A stretch of DNA of 5,865 nt, taken from positions 1 through 5,865 of the forward strand of contig USCW01000109.1 of NCBI GenBank assembly GCA_900553315.1, given 5' to 3'. Source of the stretch: an uncultured Eubacteriales bacterium (GTDB lineage Bacteria; Bacillota; Clostridia; Christensenellales; Aristaeellaceae). The position numbers were made by a program, and so were the translations under genes. Below, piece after piece: positions 1-5,672 of this stretch. The notes under the pieces are model-generated. The model ran no database searches and was not told the DNA's origin. It saw nothing but the letters and a program-made list of their open reading frames with translations. Position 1 is the stretch's first letter; each line of letters begins with the position of its first letter.

Positions 1-245
1 GCCGCTACACCGTCCTGCACGTTAGCGATGGTGGGGTTCGGCTTGATCTCGCTGTATACGCTGTAGGCGAAACCGGCAGCGTCCAGCAGCGCCGTCACCT
101 TGCCGGTCACGCCGAACTTAATCAGATCGGGGTCTGAGCAAACAAACGCTTTCTTGTAGCCGCGGGCGGTCAGCTCGGGAACGATGTTCTCGATTGCGCC
201 GTGACCATGATAGGAAATAGTATTCAGAACAATACGATCAGCCAT
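1..245 (-). CDS. fucO: Lactaldehyde reductase-like iron-dependent alcohol dehydrogenase, N-terminal part (cut by window edge)
   Basis: Eighty-one codons are visible, reading from ATG at 245 to the window edge; the remaining roughly 300 residues of this ~380-residue family lie outside. The protein starts MADRIVLNTISYHGHGAIEN and aligns by eye with E. coli FucO along its length: the RIVLN strand, the RGYKKAFV strand followed by an acidic residue (Asp38) where FucO has the Asp that contacts NAD ribose, the KVTALLDAAG helix, and the KPNPT turn at 68-72. Known role of the family: cytoplasmic, Fe(II)-dependent NADH reduction of L-lactaldehyde to 1,2-propanediol in fucose or rhamnose fermentation. 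The metal ligands are not in view, so the substrate is inferred. AAGGAGG at 255-261 (plus-strand cctcctt) sits 9 nt before the ATG. The gene has its own promoter at 315-343. Other group III alcohol dehydrogenases are possible. Confidence 0.85.
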   Translation of the reverse strand, partial: MADRIVLNTISYHGHGAIENIVPELTARGYKKAFVCSDPDLIKFGVTGKVTALLDAAGFAYSVYSEIKPNPTIANVQDGVA

Positions 246-254
246 GATGGAAAA

Positions 255-261
255 CCTCCTT
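255..261 (-). promoter_or_regulatory. Ribosome binding site of the fucO-like gene
   Basis: Read on the minus strand this is AAGGAGG, a full match to the 16S anti-Shine-Dalgarno sequence, with nine bases between it and ATG at 245. It fixes the start codon, since no other in-frame ATG nearby has such a site. Confidence 0.85.
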
Positions 262-314
262 GATGTTTATGAAATATAGACAGCAGGAACCCATTTTCCT
301 TGTTTTCCTTGCTT

Positions 315-343
315 ATTTTAACACGTCAGGCCGAAAGATTCAA
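315..343 (-). promoter_or_regulatory. Sigma-A type promoter of the fucO-like gene
   Basis: On the minus strand, TTGAAT (338-343) is the -35 box and TAAAAT (315-320) the -10 box, with exactly 17 bases between them. TGT directly precedes the -10 box, close to the TGN extension. Upstream lie A/T tracts (about 344-385) that could act as an UP element. The start of transcription would fall near 308, giving a leader of about 60 nt before the ATG at 245. The promoter lies between the two minus-strand genes, so the fucO-like gene can be expressed independently of the esterase gene. Confidence 0.65.
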
Positions 344-352
344 ATAAATACC

Positions 353-366
353 GTCATTTTTTTGAC
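353..366. promoter_or_regulatory. Possible operator, GTCA-N6-TGAC inverted repeat
   Basis: GTCA (353-356) and TGAC (363-366) form a perfect four-base dyad separated by six T residues, about ten bases upstream of the -35 box of the fucO-like promoter. The position suits an activator. The half sites are short and I do not recognise a specific regulator, so this is a weak call. Confidence 0.25.
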
Positions 367-408
367 AAAAGCAATTTTTGCCCAGCATCCAGCAAGAAAA
401 AGTAATAT

Positions 409-1362
409 TTACCGTCTCATGGCCTTCGCCAGCCGCTGGGCGTACACCTGATGTCCCAGATCATTCGGGTGCAGGAAGCCGTCCGCGGTCAACTCCTTCA
501 CCGCCGGGAACAGCCCTGCGCCGCAAATCGTTTTCGCGTTGTGCTGTGTGGCGATTTTCTCCAGAATGGTTTCCGTTTCCACAAAGGCGAACCGTTCCGG
601 ATGCGCCTGCGTATCCCCGCGCCAGATAGGCGTAATGACAAAAATCTCCGCCGCAGGCCAGCTTTCCCGGACGCGCCGCACATAGTCCTCCGCGTCCCGG
701 GTGAACTGCTCCCGCGTTTTGCAATTCCAATCATTGGTGCCATAAGCAATGGTGATGCGATCCGGCTGAAGGGCAATACTGCCATCCACCATCTCCGGGT
801 TGAACGTTTCCCCGGCAATGGACTGATTCAAGCACTCCGCGTTCAGCGCGAGGGCAAGACCGTTCGCGTAGGCAAGGCTGGGAAAATGCACCGTATACCC
901 CTGTGTAATGGAGTCGCCTAAGCAGAGCAGCCGGCAGTCATACGTCGGTTTCCGGGCGAAGCTTTCCCCGGACAGGGACAGCTCCCGCAGCCGTGTTTCC
1001 GCAAGGCACGGGAAGAACAACTGCACGCGCTTCGTCCCTTTCGGCAGCGCAACGCGCCAGTCGAAGTCCGGCTCCTGTGCAATGCTCCCCTCCCGATGGG
1101 CGAACAGCGCCCCGTTCACGAGCAGATCAAAGCCCCAAACGTCCTGCGACGATCCCTCTCGGGTACACCCCGCAACGTGCAGCGCTTCCGCGTCCGTTTC
1201 GCAATCCCAGCACATGCCCGCGCTCGCCAGCGACCGGACATGGTATCCCGCGTCCGCCGCATACAGCCGCATTTGCCCCTCCGTAAACCGCAGTGCCGTC
1301 CAGCTCCCGTCCTCGTTCTCCCAGCGCCCCAGCGCGCCCCTCAAAAACTCAAAATCATTCAT
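409..1362 (-). CDS. SGNH/GDSL-family hydrolase (probable carbohydrate or acyl esterase)
   Basis: A complete 317-residue protein. The C-terminal half is an SGNH hydrolase: block I CLGDSIT at 147-153 with nucleophile Ser151, block II SIAG with Gly184, block III YGTNDW with Asn210, and block V DGFLHPND with Asp294 and His298. The N-terminal part (about 1-135) is beta-rich and contains GFDLLVNG at 77-84, resembling the GxDLY motif of the domain that precedes some SGNH esterases. No signal peptide or membrane segment is seen, so a cytoplasmic enzyme is likely. The family cleaves ester bonds, often acetyl groups on sugars; the substrate here is unknown. GGAGG (1367-1371) lies only four bases before the ATG, a tight but workable spacing, and no alternative in-frame start has a better site. 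Its coding strand runs away from repeat A, which ends 30 bases upstream. No clear promoter or terminator was found. Confidence 0.85.
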   Translation of the reverse strand: MNDFEFLRGALGRWENEDGSWTALRFTEGQMRLYAADAGYHVRSLASAGMCWDCETDAEALHVAGCTREGSSQDVWGFDLLVNGALFAHREGSIAQEPDFDWRVALPKGTKRVQLFFPCLAETRLRELSLSGESFARKPTYDCRLLCLGDSITQGYTVHFPSLAYANGLALALNAECLNQSIAGETFNPEMVDGSIALQPDRITIAYGTNDWNCKTREQFTRDAEDYVRRVRESWPAAEIFVITPIWRGDTQAHPERFAFVETETILEKIATQHNAKTICGAGLFPAVKELTADGFLHPNDLGHQVYAQRLAKAMRR

Positions 1363-1366
1363 AAAA

Positions 1367-1371
1367 CCTCC
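1367..1371 (-). promoter_or_regulatory. Ribosome binding site of the SGNH hydrolase gene
   Basis: GGAGG on the minus strand, followed by TTTT and then ATG at 1362. The four-base gap is shorter than the usual five to nine. A second ATG four bases further on is out of frame, so 1362 is the start. Confidence 0.6.
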
Positions 1372-1391
1372 ATAAAGTACGGGGGATGATT

Positions 1392-1537
1392 GCGAGGAAG
1401 GAGGCTTTTCTGGTAGAAAAGCCCCCTCCCTCGCGCTCCCTCTCGAAAAGACGAAGCGTTGGGAGATTCTGGGGGAGAGGCCGCTTCTCTGAGAGAAGCG
1501 CCTCTCCCCCAGACCCCCTCTTCCGAAGAGCGGCTGG
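1392..1537. repeat. Repeat A, copy 1 (two-hairpin intergenic element)
   Basis: This 146-base element recurs at 5409-5552 in the same orientation. It has two stem-loops joined by a spacer. Hairpin 1 has 20-base arms at 1392-1411 and 1415-1434, with two A/C mismatches (1398/1428 and 1402/1424) that become G-U pairs on the minus strand. Hairpin 2 has a 12-base perfect outer stem (1469-1480 with 1501-1512), an extra C at 1481 and an inner nine-base stem (1482-1490 with 1492-1500). The longest exact match to copy 2 is 27 bases (1492-1518 with 5507-5533). No coding capacity is evident. Confidence 0.85.
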
Positions 1538-1608
1538 CGTTTGAGTTATGCGGTTCTTCGGAGTTGGTTCCGCCTGTGAGGAGGCATGTCTCCGATAGGC
1601 TTGGTTGT

Positions 1609-1777
1609 GGTCGCGGCGGCTGACAGAGCCGCCGCGACCTGCCAACGTTTGGTGCGATACAAGCCTATAAGTGAGAAGCGAAGGTTCCCAAAGGGCGATT
1701 GCAAAGCCGCCAGACGGGCTCCGTCCTTTGGCTCCCTCCGCAGAGGGAGCTGTCACGCGCATAGCGCATGACTGAGG
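1609..1777 (+). repeat. Repeat B, copy 1 (MITE-like structured element)
   Basis: The element starts with a perfect 12-bp stem (1609-1620 with 1628-1639) around a TGACAGA loop. It continues with GCCAAC, ATAC and TATAAG blocks, GGGCGAT followed by AAAGCC, then CCTTTGGCTCC and a stem 1731-1738 with 1743-1750, and ends near GACTGAGG. The same blocks occur in the same order on the minus strand at 5865-5673. The first 27 bases from 1620 match 5839-5865 inverted and exactly. A further hairpin is GACGG (1713-1717) with CCGTC (1721-1725). The outer limits are approximate and no target-site duplication was found. Confidence 0.8.
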
Positions 1778-1791
1778 ATAAGCCCCGCCGT

Positions 1792-1832
1792 ACCCACGAC
1801 CTTTTGATTCGGAGTCGAACGCTCCATCGAGC
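1792..1832 (-). pseudogene. tRNA-Arg(CCG)-like remnant
   Basis: The minus strand reads as the middle of a tRNA. GAGC (1829-1832 side) and GCTC flank a shrunken D loop; then comes an anticodon stem TTCGA (1815-1819) with TCAAA (1803-1807), four of five pairs intact. The seven-base loop CTCCGAA (1808-1814) has U33 and anticodon CCG (1810-1812). AGGTC follows as a normal variable region, then GTGGGT as the start of the T arm. The T loop, the 3' acceptor strand and CCA are missing, and the sequence passes into repeat B instead. The D loop has lost about six bases. It cannot be a working tRNA. Similarity to arginine tRNAs is from memory. Confidence 0.55.
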
Positions 1833-1854
1833 ACACGCACCAAGGACACGAACG

Positions 1855-1879
1855 TTATCTCCAACACCTCGGAGGATAA
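1855..1879 (+). promoter_or_regulatory. livH leader hairpin covering the ribosome binding site
   Basis: TTATCTCC (1855-1862) can pair with GGAGGATAA (1871-1879), giving eight base pairs with one bulged G at 1874 and an eight-base loop. The right arm contains the GGAGG ribosome binding site (1871-1875) of livH, eight bases before ATG 1884. The fold would hide the site and could dampen or gate translation of the operon's first gene. Confidence 0.4.
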
Positions 1880-1883
1880 AGAT

Positions 1884-2762
1884 ATGTTTGATACCATTCT
1901 GCCTTATCTCCTCGCAGGTGTCTCCGTTGGCGGACAGTATGCGTTGATCGCCGTAGGCTATACCATGGTCTACGGCATTCTGCGTCTCATCAATTTCGCC
2001 CATGGCGACATTTTCACCGCTGCAGGCTTCTTCATGGTCTACCTGACGGCGACGCTTCCCCTGTCGATTTCCGTGCCGCTGGTGATTCTGCTGACCGTGG
2101 CGCTGGGCTTCGTGGTGGAGCGCGTGGCTTACAAGCCCCTGCGCTCTGCGCCGCGCATGTCCATCATGATTTCCGCCATCGGCACGTCCTATCTGCTGCA
2201 AAATTTGATGTGGTATGTGACGGGCGGTCTGGCGAAGCAGTATCCGGTTCTGCCGTGGCTGTCCGATACTGTTCAAATCGGCTCCGCCAGCACGAAAATC
2301 GTGACCATTGTCACGCCTATCGTGACGGTGCTTCTGGTGGTGGGTCTGGTGATGCTGATCCAGCACACCAAGGTAGGCATGGCCATGCGTGCGGTGTCCC
2401 GCGATTTCGAAACCTCGCAGCTCATGGGCATCAAGATCAACGCGGTCATTTCCACGACCTTCATTATTGGCTCGGCCTTGGCGGCGGTGGGCTCCATGCT
2501 GTATTTCACCAATTATTCCACGGTCACGCCGACGGTGGGCGCGATGCCCGGCCTGAAGGCCTTTGTGGCGGCGGTGTTCGGCGGCATCGGCTCTATTCCC
2601 GGTGCGGTCATTGGCGCGTTTATCATCGGCATTTGCGAGAATCTCATCAAGGCGGCGGGCTACACGGCCTTCTCCGATGCGTTCACCTTTGCGCTGCTGA
2701 TTGTGATTCTGGTCTTCAAGCCCAACGGCCTGTTTGGCGAAAAGACCGCCGAGAAGGTATGA
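1884..2762 (+). CDS. livH: Branched-chain amino acid type ABC transporter, permease LivH
   Basis: The 292-residue length fits the LivH family. It is a hydrophobic, multi-pass inner membrane protein. It carries the family's N-terminal signature, GYTMVYGILRLINFAHGDIF at 25-44. The cytoplasmic ATPase-contact loop lies around 165-185 (AMRAVSRDFETSQLMGI), and the C-terminal block FGGIGSIPGAVIGAF at 232-246 is followed by a last membrane segment and KPNGLFG. LivH pairs with LivM to form the channel that takes up leucine, isoleucine, valine or related substrates handed over by a binding protein. The start has GGAGG eight bases upstream. It is first in a four-gene operon, with livM starting 10 bases after its stop. 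Substrate is inferred; relatives move other amino acids or amides. No livJ lies upstream. Confidence 0.92.
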   Translation: MFDTILPYLLAGVSVGGQYALIAVGYTMVYGILRLINFAHGDIFTAAGFFMVYLTATLPLSISVPLVILLTVALGFVVERVAYKPLRSAPRMSIMISAIGTSYLLQNLMWYVTGGLAKQYPVLPWLSDTVQIGSASTKIVTIVTPIVTVLLVVGLVMLIQHTKVGMAMRAVSRDFETSQLMGIKINAVISTTFIIGSALAAVGSMLYFTNYSTVTPTVGAMPGLKAFVAAVFGGIGSIPGAVIGAFIIGICENLIKAAGYTAFSDAFTFALLIVILVFKPNGLFGEKTAEKV

Positions 2763-2772
2763 GGTGACAAGC

Positions 2773-3855
2773 ATGAAAAAGCAAGGAACCCTCAAGGCGC
2801 TTATCAGCGTGGCGGTGGTTGCGCTGATCTTCTTTCTTGCGTGGCTGGCTGAAAAGGAGCAGGGCGCAAGCTCCATGCTGGTGACGGTATTGAAAAAGGG
2901 CGCTGTTTATGCACTGATCGCCGTTTCCATGAATCTGCTTAACGGCTTCACGGGGCTGTTTTCGCTGGGACAGGCGGGCTTCATGCTGGTGGGTGCGTAC
3001 ACCTATGCGGTGTTCACCATTCCGCTGGCGAAGCGCGCGGCGGTATATCAGTATTACGCGGGCGGCTGTGTTGGCATTGAGTTGAACTACATTGTAGCGC
3101 TGGTTTTGGCGGGCGTTGCGGCGGCGATTTTCGCGGCGCTGATCGGTCTGCCAGTGCTGCGGCTGAAAAGCGACTATCTGGCCATCGCGACGCTGGGCTT
3201 TGCGGAAATCATTCGCGCCATTGTGCAATGGGACACGCTGGGCCCGGTCACGAACGGCTCCAACCTGCTCAAGACCTATCCGACCTTCAAGACGGTCATG
3301 CCGGGAAGCACAGTGCTGTTCCCCTTCATTGTGGCGGGCATTTGCATCGGCATGATCCTATTGCTGATTAACTCCACCTACGGCCGGGCGTTCAAGGCGA
3401 TCCGCGACGACGAGATCGCGGCGGAGGCCATGGGCATCAACCTATTCCATCACAAGCAGATGGCCTTCGTGATCAGCTCCTTCTTCGCGGGGGTGGGCGG
3501 TGCGCTGCTGGCGATGTATCAGGGCTCCTTGCAGGCGAACGCGTTCAAGTCCTCCATGACCTATGAGATTCTGCTGATCGTGGTCATTGGTGGCATGGGC
3601 AGTATTTCGGGCAGCGTGCTGGCCTCGTTCCTGTTCATTGCGTGCAGCGAATGGTGGCTGCGTTTTCTGGACAACGAAACGTTCATCGGCGATTTCCAAA
3701 TTCCCCTGCTGGGCAGCGGCTTCCGCATGGTCGTCTTCTCCGTTGTGATTATGATCGTGGTGTTGTTCTTCCGCCGTGGCTTGATGGGCGACCGTGAGCT
3801 ATGGAATCTGCGAATCCCGAAAAAGGCCAAAACTCGGGAGGTGACAAAGGCATGA
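2773..3855 (+). CDS. livM: Branched-chain amino acid type ABC transporter, permease LivM
   Basis: A 360-residue multi-pass membrane protein. Signatures are SMNLLNGFTGLFSLGQAGFM at 52-71, the LGPVTNGSN block at 156-164 (related to the usual TGGxNG), the coupling loop AFKAIRDDEIAAEAMGIN at 206-223, GGMGSISGSVLASF at 273-286, and the terminal RRGLMG. It is the second half of the channel with LivH. I chose ATG 2773 rather than an in-frame ATG at 2734: GAGGTG (2761-2766) stands six bases ahead of 2773, the product begins with a normal MKK plus hydrophobic segment, and 2734 lies inside livH. The last codons overlap livG as ATGA. The hydrophilic C-terminal tail after residue 337 is lysine-rich. There is no sign of damage. 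Confidence 0.92.
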   Translation: MKKQGTLKALISVAVVALIFFLAWLAEKEQGASSMLVTVLKKGAVYALIAVSMNLLNGFTGLFSLGQAGFMLVGAYTYAVFTIPLAKRAAVYQYYAGGCVGIELNYIVALVLAGVAAAIFAALIGLPVLRLKSDYLAIATLGFAEIIRAIVQWDTLGPVTNGSNLLKTYPTFKTVMPGSTVLFPFIVAGICIGMILLLINSTYGRAFKAIRDDEIAAEAMGINLFHHKQMAFVISSFFAGVGGALLAMYQGSLQANAFKSSMTYEILLIVVIGGMGSISGSVLASFLFIACSEWWLRFLDNETFIGDFQIPLLGSGFRMVVFSVVIMIVVLFFRRGLMGDRELWNLRIPKKAKTREVTKA

Positions 3856-4688
3856 GCAGCGTATTGCGCGTGGAAAACGTCACCATGCAGTTTGGCGGCG
3901 TGGTCGCCATCAACAACTTATCCATGGAGGTCAACAAGGGAGAGATCGTCGCCTTGATCGGCCCCAACGGTGCGGGCAAGACCACGGCGTTCAACTGCAT
4001 CACCGGCGTATACGAGCCCACCAACGGCGCCGTCTATTTCGACGGCAATCTGATCGCGGTGAATCATCCCTCCGGCAAAATGAAGCATCAATACGCCGGG
4101 CAGAACGGGGACATGTATCAGGGCAAGCACATTCACCTGACCCCAGATCACATTACGAAGCTTGGCATTGCCCGGACATTCCAGAACATTCGTCTGTTCA
4201 AATCCCAGACGGCCTTTGAAAACGTGCTGATCGCCACGCATCTGCGGCGCACCAGCAATGTTTTCACGGCGACCTTCCGTCTGAACCATCGTGAAGAAAC
4301 AGCCATGCGCCGCAAAGCTATGGAGCTGCTGGACATTGTGGGCTTAGCGGATCTGGCGAACGAAAAGGCGACTTCCCTGCCCTACGGCAAGCAGCGCCGG
4401 CTGGAGATTGCCCGTGCGCTGGCAACGGAGCCGAAGCTGCTTCTGCTGGACGAGCCTGCGGCAGGCATGAATCCGCAGGAAACGGAGGAACTGGGGAGCT
4501 TCATTCGGGAGATCAAAGACAACTTCGACCTGACGATTTTCATGATTGAGCATCACATGAATCTGGTCATGGACATTTCCGACCGCATTTATGTGATTGA
4601 TTTCGGCAAGCAGATTGCGCAGGGTACGCCCGCCGAGGTGCGGGATGACCCGATGGTGATCGCGGCCTATCTGGGGGTGGACGAATGA
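3852..4688 (+). CDS. livG: Branched-chain amino acid type ABC transporter, ATPase LivG
   Basis: A 278-residue cytoplasmic ATPase. Walker A is GPNGAGKT (37-44), the Q-loop glutamine is in ARTFQNIRLF (Gln111), and the signature is LPYGKQRRLEIARAL, starting at 176, in place of LSGGQ; LivG proteins usually have an xYGxQ form. Walker B is LLLLDEP (196-202) with catalytic Glu201, and the H-loop is His234 in IEHHMN. It works with LivF as a heterodimer that drives LivH-LivM. The start at 3852 overlaps the livM stop (ATGA) and has GGGAGGTG (3836-3843) eight bases upstream; the in-frame ATG at 3801 lies inside livM and is less likely. It is about 23 residues longer than E. coli LivG (255), owing to extra residues around 72-97 before the Q loop. 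Confidence 0.92.
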   Translation: MSSVLRVENVTMQFGGVVAINNLSMEVNKGEIVALIGPNGAGKTTAFNCITGVYEPTNGAVYFDGNLIAVNHPSGKMKHQYAGQNGDMYQGKHIHLTPDHITKLGIARTFQNIRLFKSQTAFENVLIATHLRRTSNVFTATFRLNHREETAMRRKAMELLDIVGLADLANEKATSLPYGKQRRLEIARALATEPKLLLLDEPAAGMNPQETEELGSFIREIKDNFDLTIFMIEHHMNLVMDISDRIYVIDFGKQIAQGTPAEVRDDPMVIAAYLGVDE

Positions 4689-5398
4689 GCTTGCTGAAGG
4701 TAACGGATCTGGAGGTCAGCTATGGCGGCATTGACGCGCTGCGGGGCATTTCCTTTGACGTGGAGGAGGGGGAAATCGTCACGCTGATCGGCGCGAACGG
4801 TGCGGGAAAATCCACTACCCTGCGGACAATTTGTGGATTAGTTCGCCCAAGCGCCGGACGGATTGTATATGACGGCCGGGACATTACGAGCCAAAGCACG
4901 CAGCGGATCGTTTCCGAGGGCATTGCGCTGGTACCGGAGGGGCGGCGGGTGTTCGACAATCTGACGGTAAAGGAAAACCTGCTGATCGGTGCGTATCTGC
5001 GCAAGGACAAGGAGAGTATACAGGCAGACGTGGAGCATGTATACGAGCTATTCCCGCGTCTGAAGGAGCGGGAATGGCAATCGGCAGGAACGCTTTCGGG
5101 CGGCGAGCAGCAGATGCTGGCGGTAGGCCGCGCAATGATGACGCGGCCGCGCATTTTGATGATGGACGAGCCCTCGCTGGGGTTAGCGCCCCTGATTGTA
5201 AAGGACATTTTCTCCATCATTCGCGCCTTAAACGAGACGGGCATGACGATTCTTCTCATTGAGCAGAACGCGAACGCCGCGCTCCGCTGCGCCCACCACG
5301 CCTACGTTCTCGAAACCGGTCGCATCACGATGTCCGGCACCGGCGCCTCCCTCCTAGCCGACCAACGCGTCCAAGACGCATATTTAGGGACGAAGTAA
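4685..5398 (+). CDS. livF: Branched-chain amino acid type ABC transporter, ATPase LivF
   Basis: A 237-residue cytoplasmic ATPase, the normal LivF length. Walker A is GANGAGKST (36-44). The Q-loop position carries VPEGRRVF (83-90), typical of LivF. The signature is LSGGEQQ (137-143), Walker B is ILMMDEP (157-163), and the D-loop is SLGLAP. The switch position reads IEQNAN (192-197), with Gln instead of the usual His; this is also normal in LivF and leaves LivG to supply the His. The ATG at 4685 overlaps the livG stop as ATGA, with a G-rich stretch at 4673-4680 as ribosome binding site, so translation is probably coupled. Repeat A copy 2 begins ten bases after the stop codon. The gene closes the operon; no further transporter gene follows. 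Confidence 0.93.
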   Translation: MSLLKVTDLEVSYGGIDALRGISFDVEEGEIVTLIGANGAGKSTTLRTICGLVRPSAGRIVYDGRDITSQSTQRIVSEGIALVPEGRRVFDNLTVKENLLIGAYLRKDKESIQADVEHVYELFPRLKEREWQSAGTLSGGEQQMLAVGRAMMTRPRILMMDEPSLGLAPLIVKDIFSIIRALNETGMTILLIEQNANAALRCAHHAYVLETGRITMSGTGASLLADQRVQDAYLGTK

Positions 5399-5408
5399 AT
5401 AAAGTTTT

Positions 5409-5552
5409 GCGAGGGAGGGGACTTCTCTGTAGAGAAGTCCCCTCCCTCGCGCTCCCTCCTGAAGAGACTATTGGGGTGAGATTCTGGGGGAAAGGCCGCT
5501 TCTCTAAGAGAAGCGCCTCTCCCCCAGACCCCCACTCCCGAAGAGTAGCTGG
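5409..5552. repeat. Repeat A, copy 2
   Basis: A direct copy of 1392-1537. Hairpin 1 here is a perfect 20-bp inverted repeat (5409-5428 with 5431-5450). Hairpin 2 has the outer stem 5484-5495 with 5516-5527, with a single A/C mismatch (5492/5519) that is G-U on the minus strand, an extra C at 5496 and a perfect inner stem 5497-5505 with 5507-5515. The extra C is conserved between copies. The spacer between the hairpins has diverged much more than the stems. Being just 3' of livF, it may protect or end the operon mRNA. Confidence 0.85.
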
Positions 5553-5621
5553 GAATAGACTTGTCTTTTCCTTCAAGCTTGTATCCCCATGCGGGGTGGG
5601 TGATTTCTGCGGAGTGAGTGA

Positions 5622-5652
5622 GTCCACGGCGGCTGACAGAGCCGCCGCGGAC
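5622..5652 (+). repeat. Repeat B hairpin core, isolated copy
   Basis: A 12-bp stem (5622-5633 with 5641-5652) around the same TGACAGA loop found at 1621-1627. A run of 23 bases is identical to copy 1 (1614-1636 with 5627-5649). One mismatch, A5626 with C5648, would be a G-U pair on the minus strand. Unlike copy 1, it is not followed by the rest of element B in this orientation. Confidence 0.75.
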
Positions 5653-5672
5653 ATGCGGCGTGGGGGAGTATT

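Larger units (their letters stand above)
1363..1883. other. Gene-free intergenic region filled with repeats
   Basis: About 520 bases lie between the divergent SGNH hydrolase and livH genes. They hold repeat A copy 1, repeat B copy 1, a tRNA-Arg-like remnant and the livH leader. Reading frames that cross it are translations of hairpins with biased, low-complexity composition and no ribosome binding sites. I found no convincing promoter for either flanking gene, although both must be expressed from somewhere near here. Confidence 0.7.

Noticed and set aside
362..390. TTGACA on the plus strand as a promoter
   Set aside because: No -10 box is found 16-18 bases downstream, and no plus-strand gene follows until 1884.
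451..921. Plus-strand frames opposite the SGNH hydrolase
   Set aside because: They are antisense to a gene with four intact catalytic blocks, and lack start signals.
1392..1537. CRISPR-like or terminator interpretation of repeat A
   Set aside because: There is no regular repeat-spacer series, and the hairpins lack a U-tract on either strand.
1648..1671. TATAAG at 1666-1671 as the liv promoter -10 box
   Set aside because: No -35 box at a proper distance; it lies in a block of repeat B that is conserved in the other copy, away from any start site.
1778..1883. T-box or amino acid riboswitch upstream of livH
   Set aside because: No T-box consensus or terminator/antiterminator pair was seen; the tRNA-like sequence is on the opposite strand and is a tRNA remnant, not a tRNA-sensing leader.
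1355..1897. Minus-strand open frame across the intergenic repeats
   Set aside because: It translates repeats A and B and the tRNA remnant, with no ribosome binding site and no protein-like pattern.
1768..1946. Short open frame starting in the livH leader as a leader peptide
   Set aside because: It has no ribosome binding site, runs past the livH start in another frame, and has no run of leucine, isoleucine or valine codons placed for attenuation.
2734..2772. Upstream in-frame start for livM
   Set aside because: It lies inside livH, would add a charged stretch before the MKK start, and has no ribosome binding site, whereas 2773 has GAGGTG at good spacing.
1665..2876. Long minus-strand open frame opposite livH
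   Set aside because: It is antisense to a clear livH, its product is extremely rich in His, Gln, Arg and Asn without any recognisable domain, and it runs into repeat B and the tRNA remnant. It is the typical shadow of a high-GC membrane protein gene.
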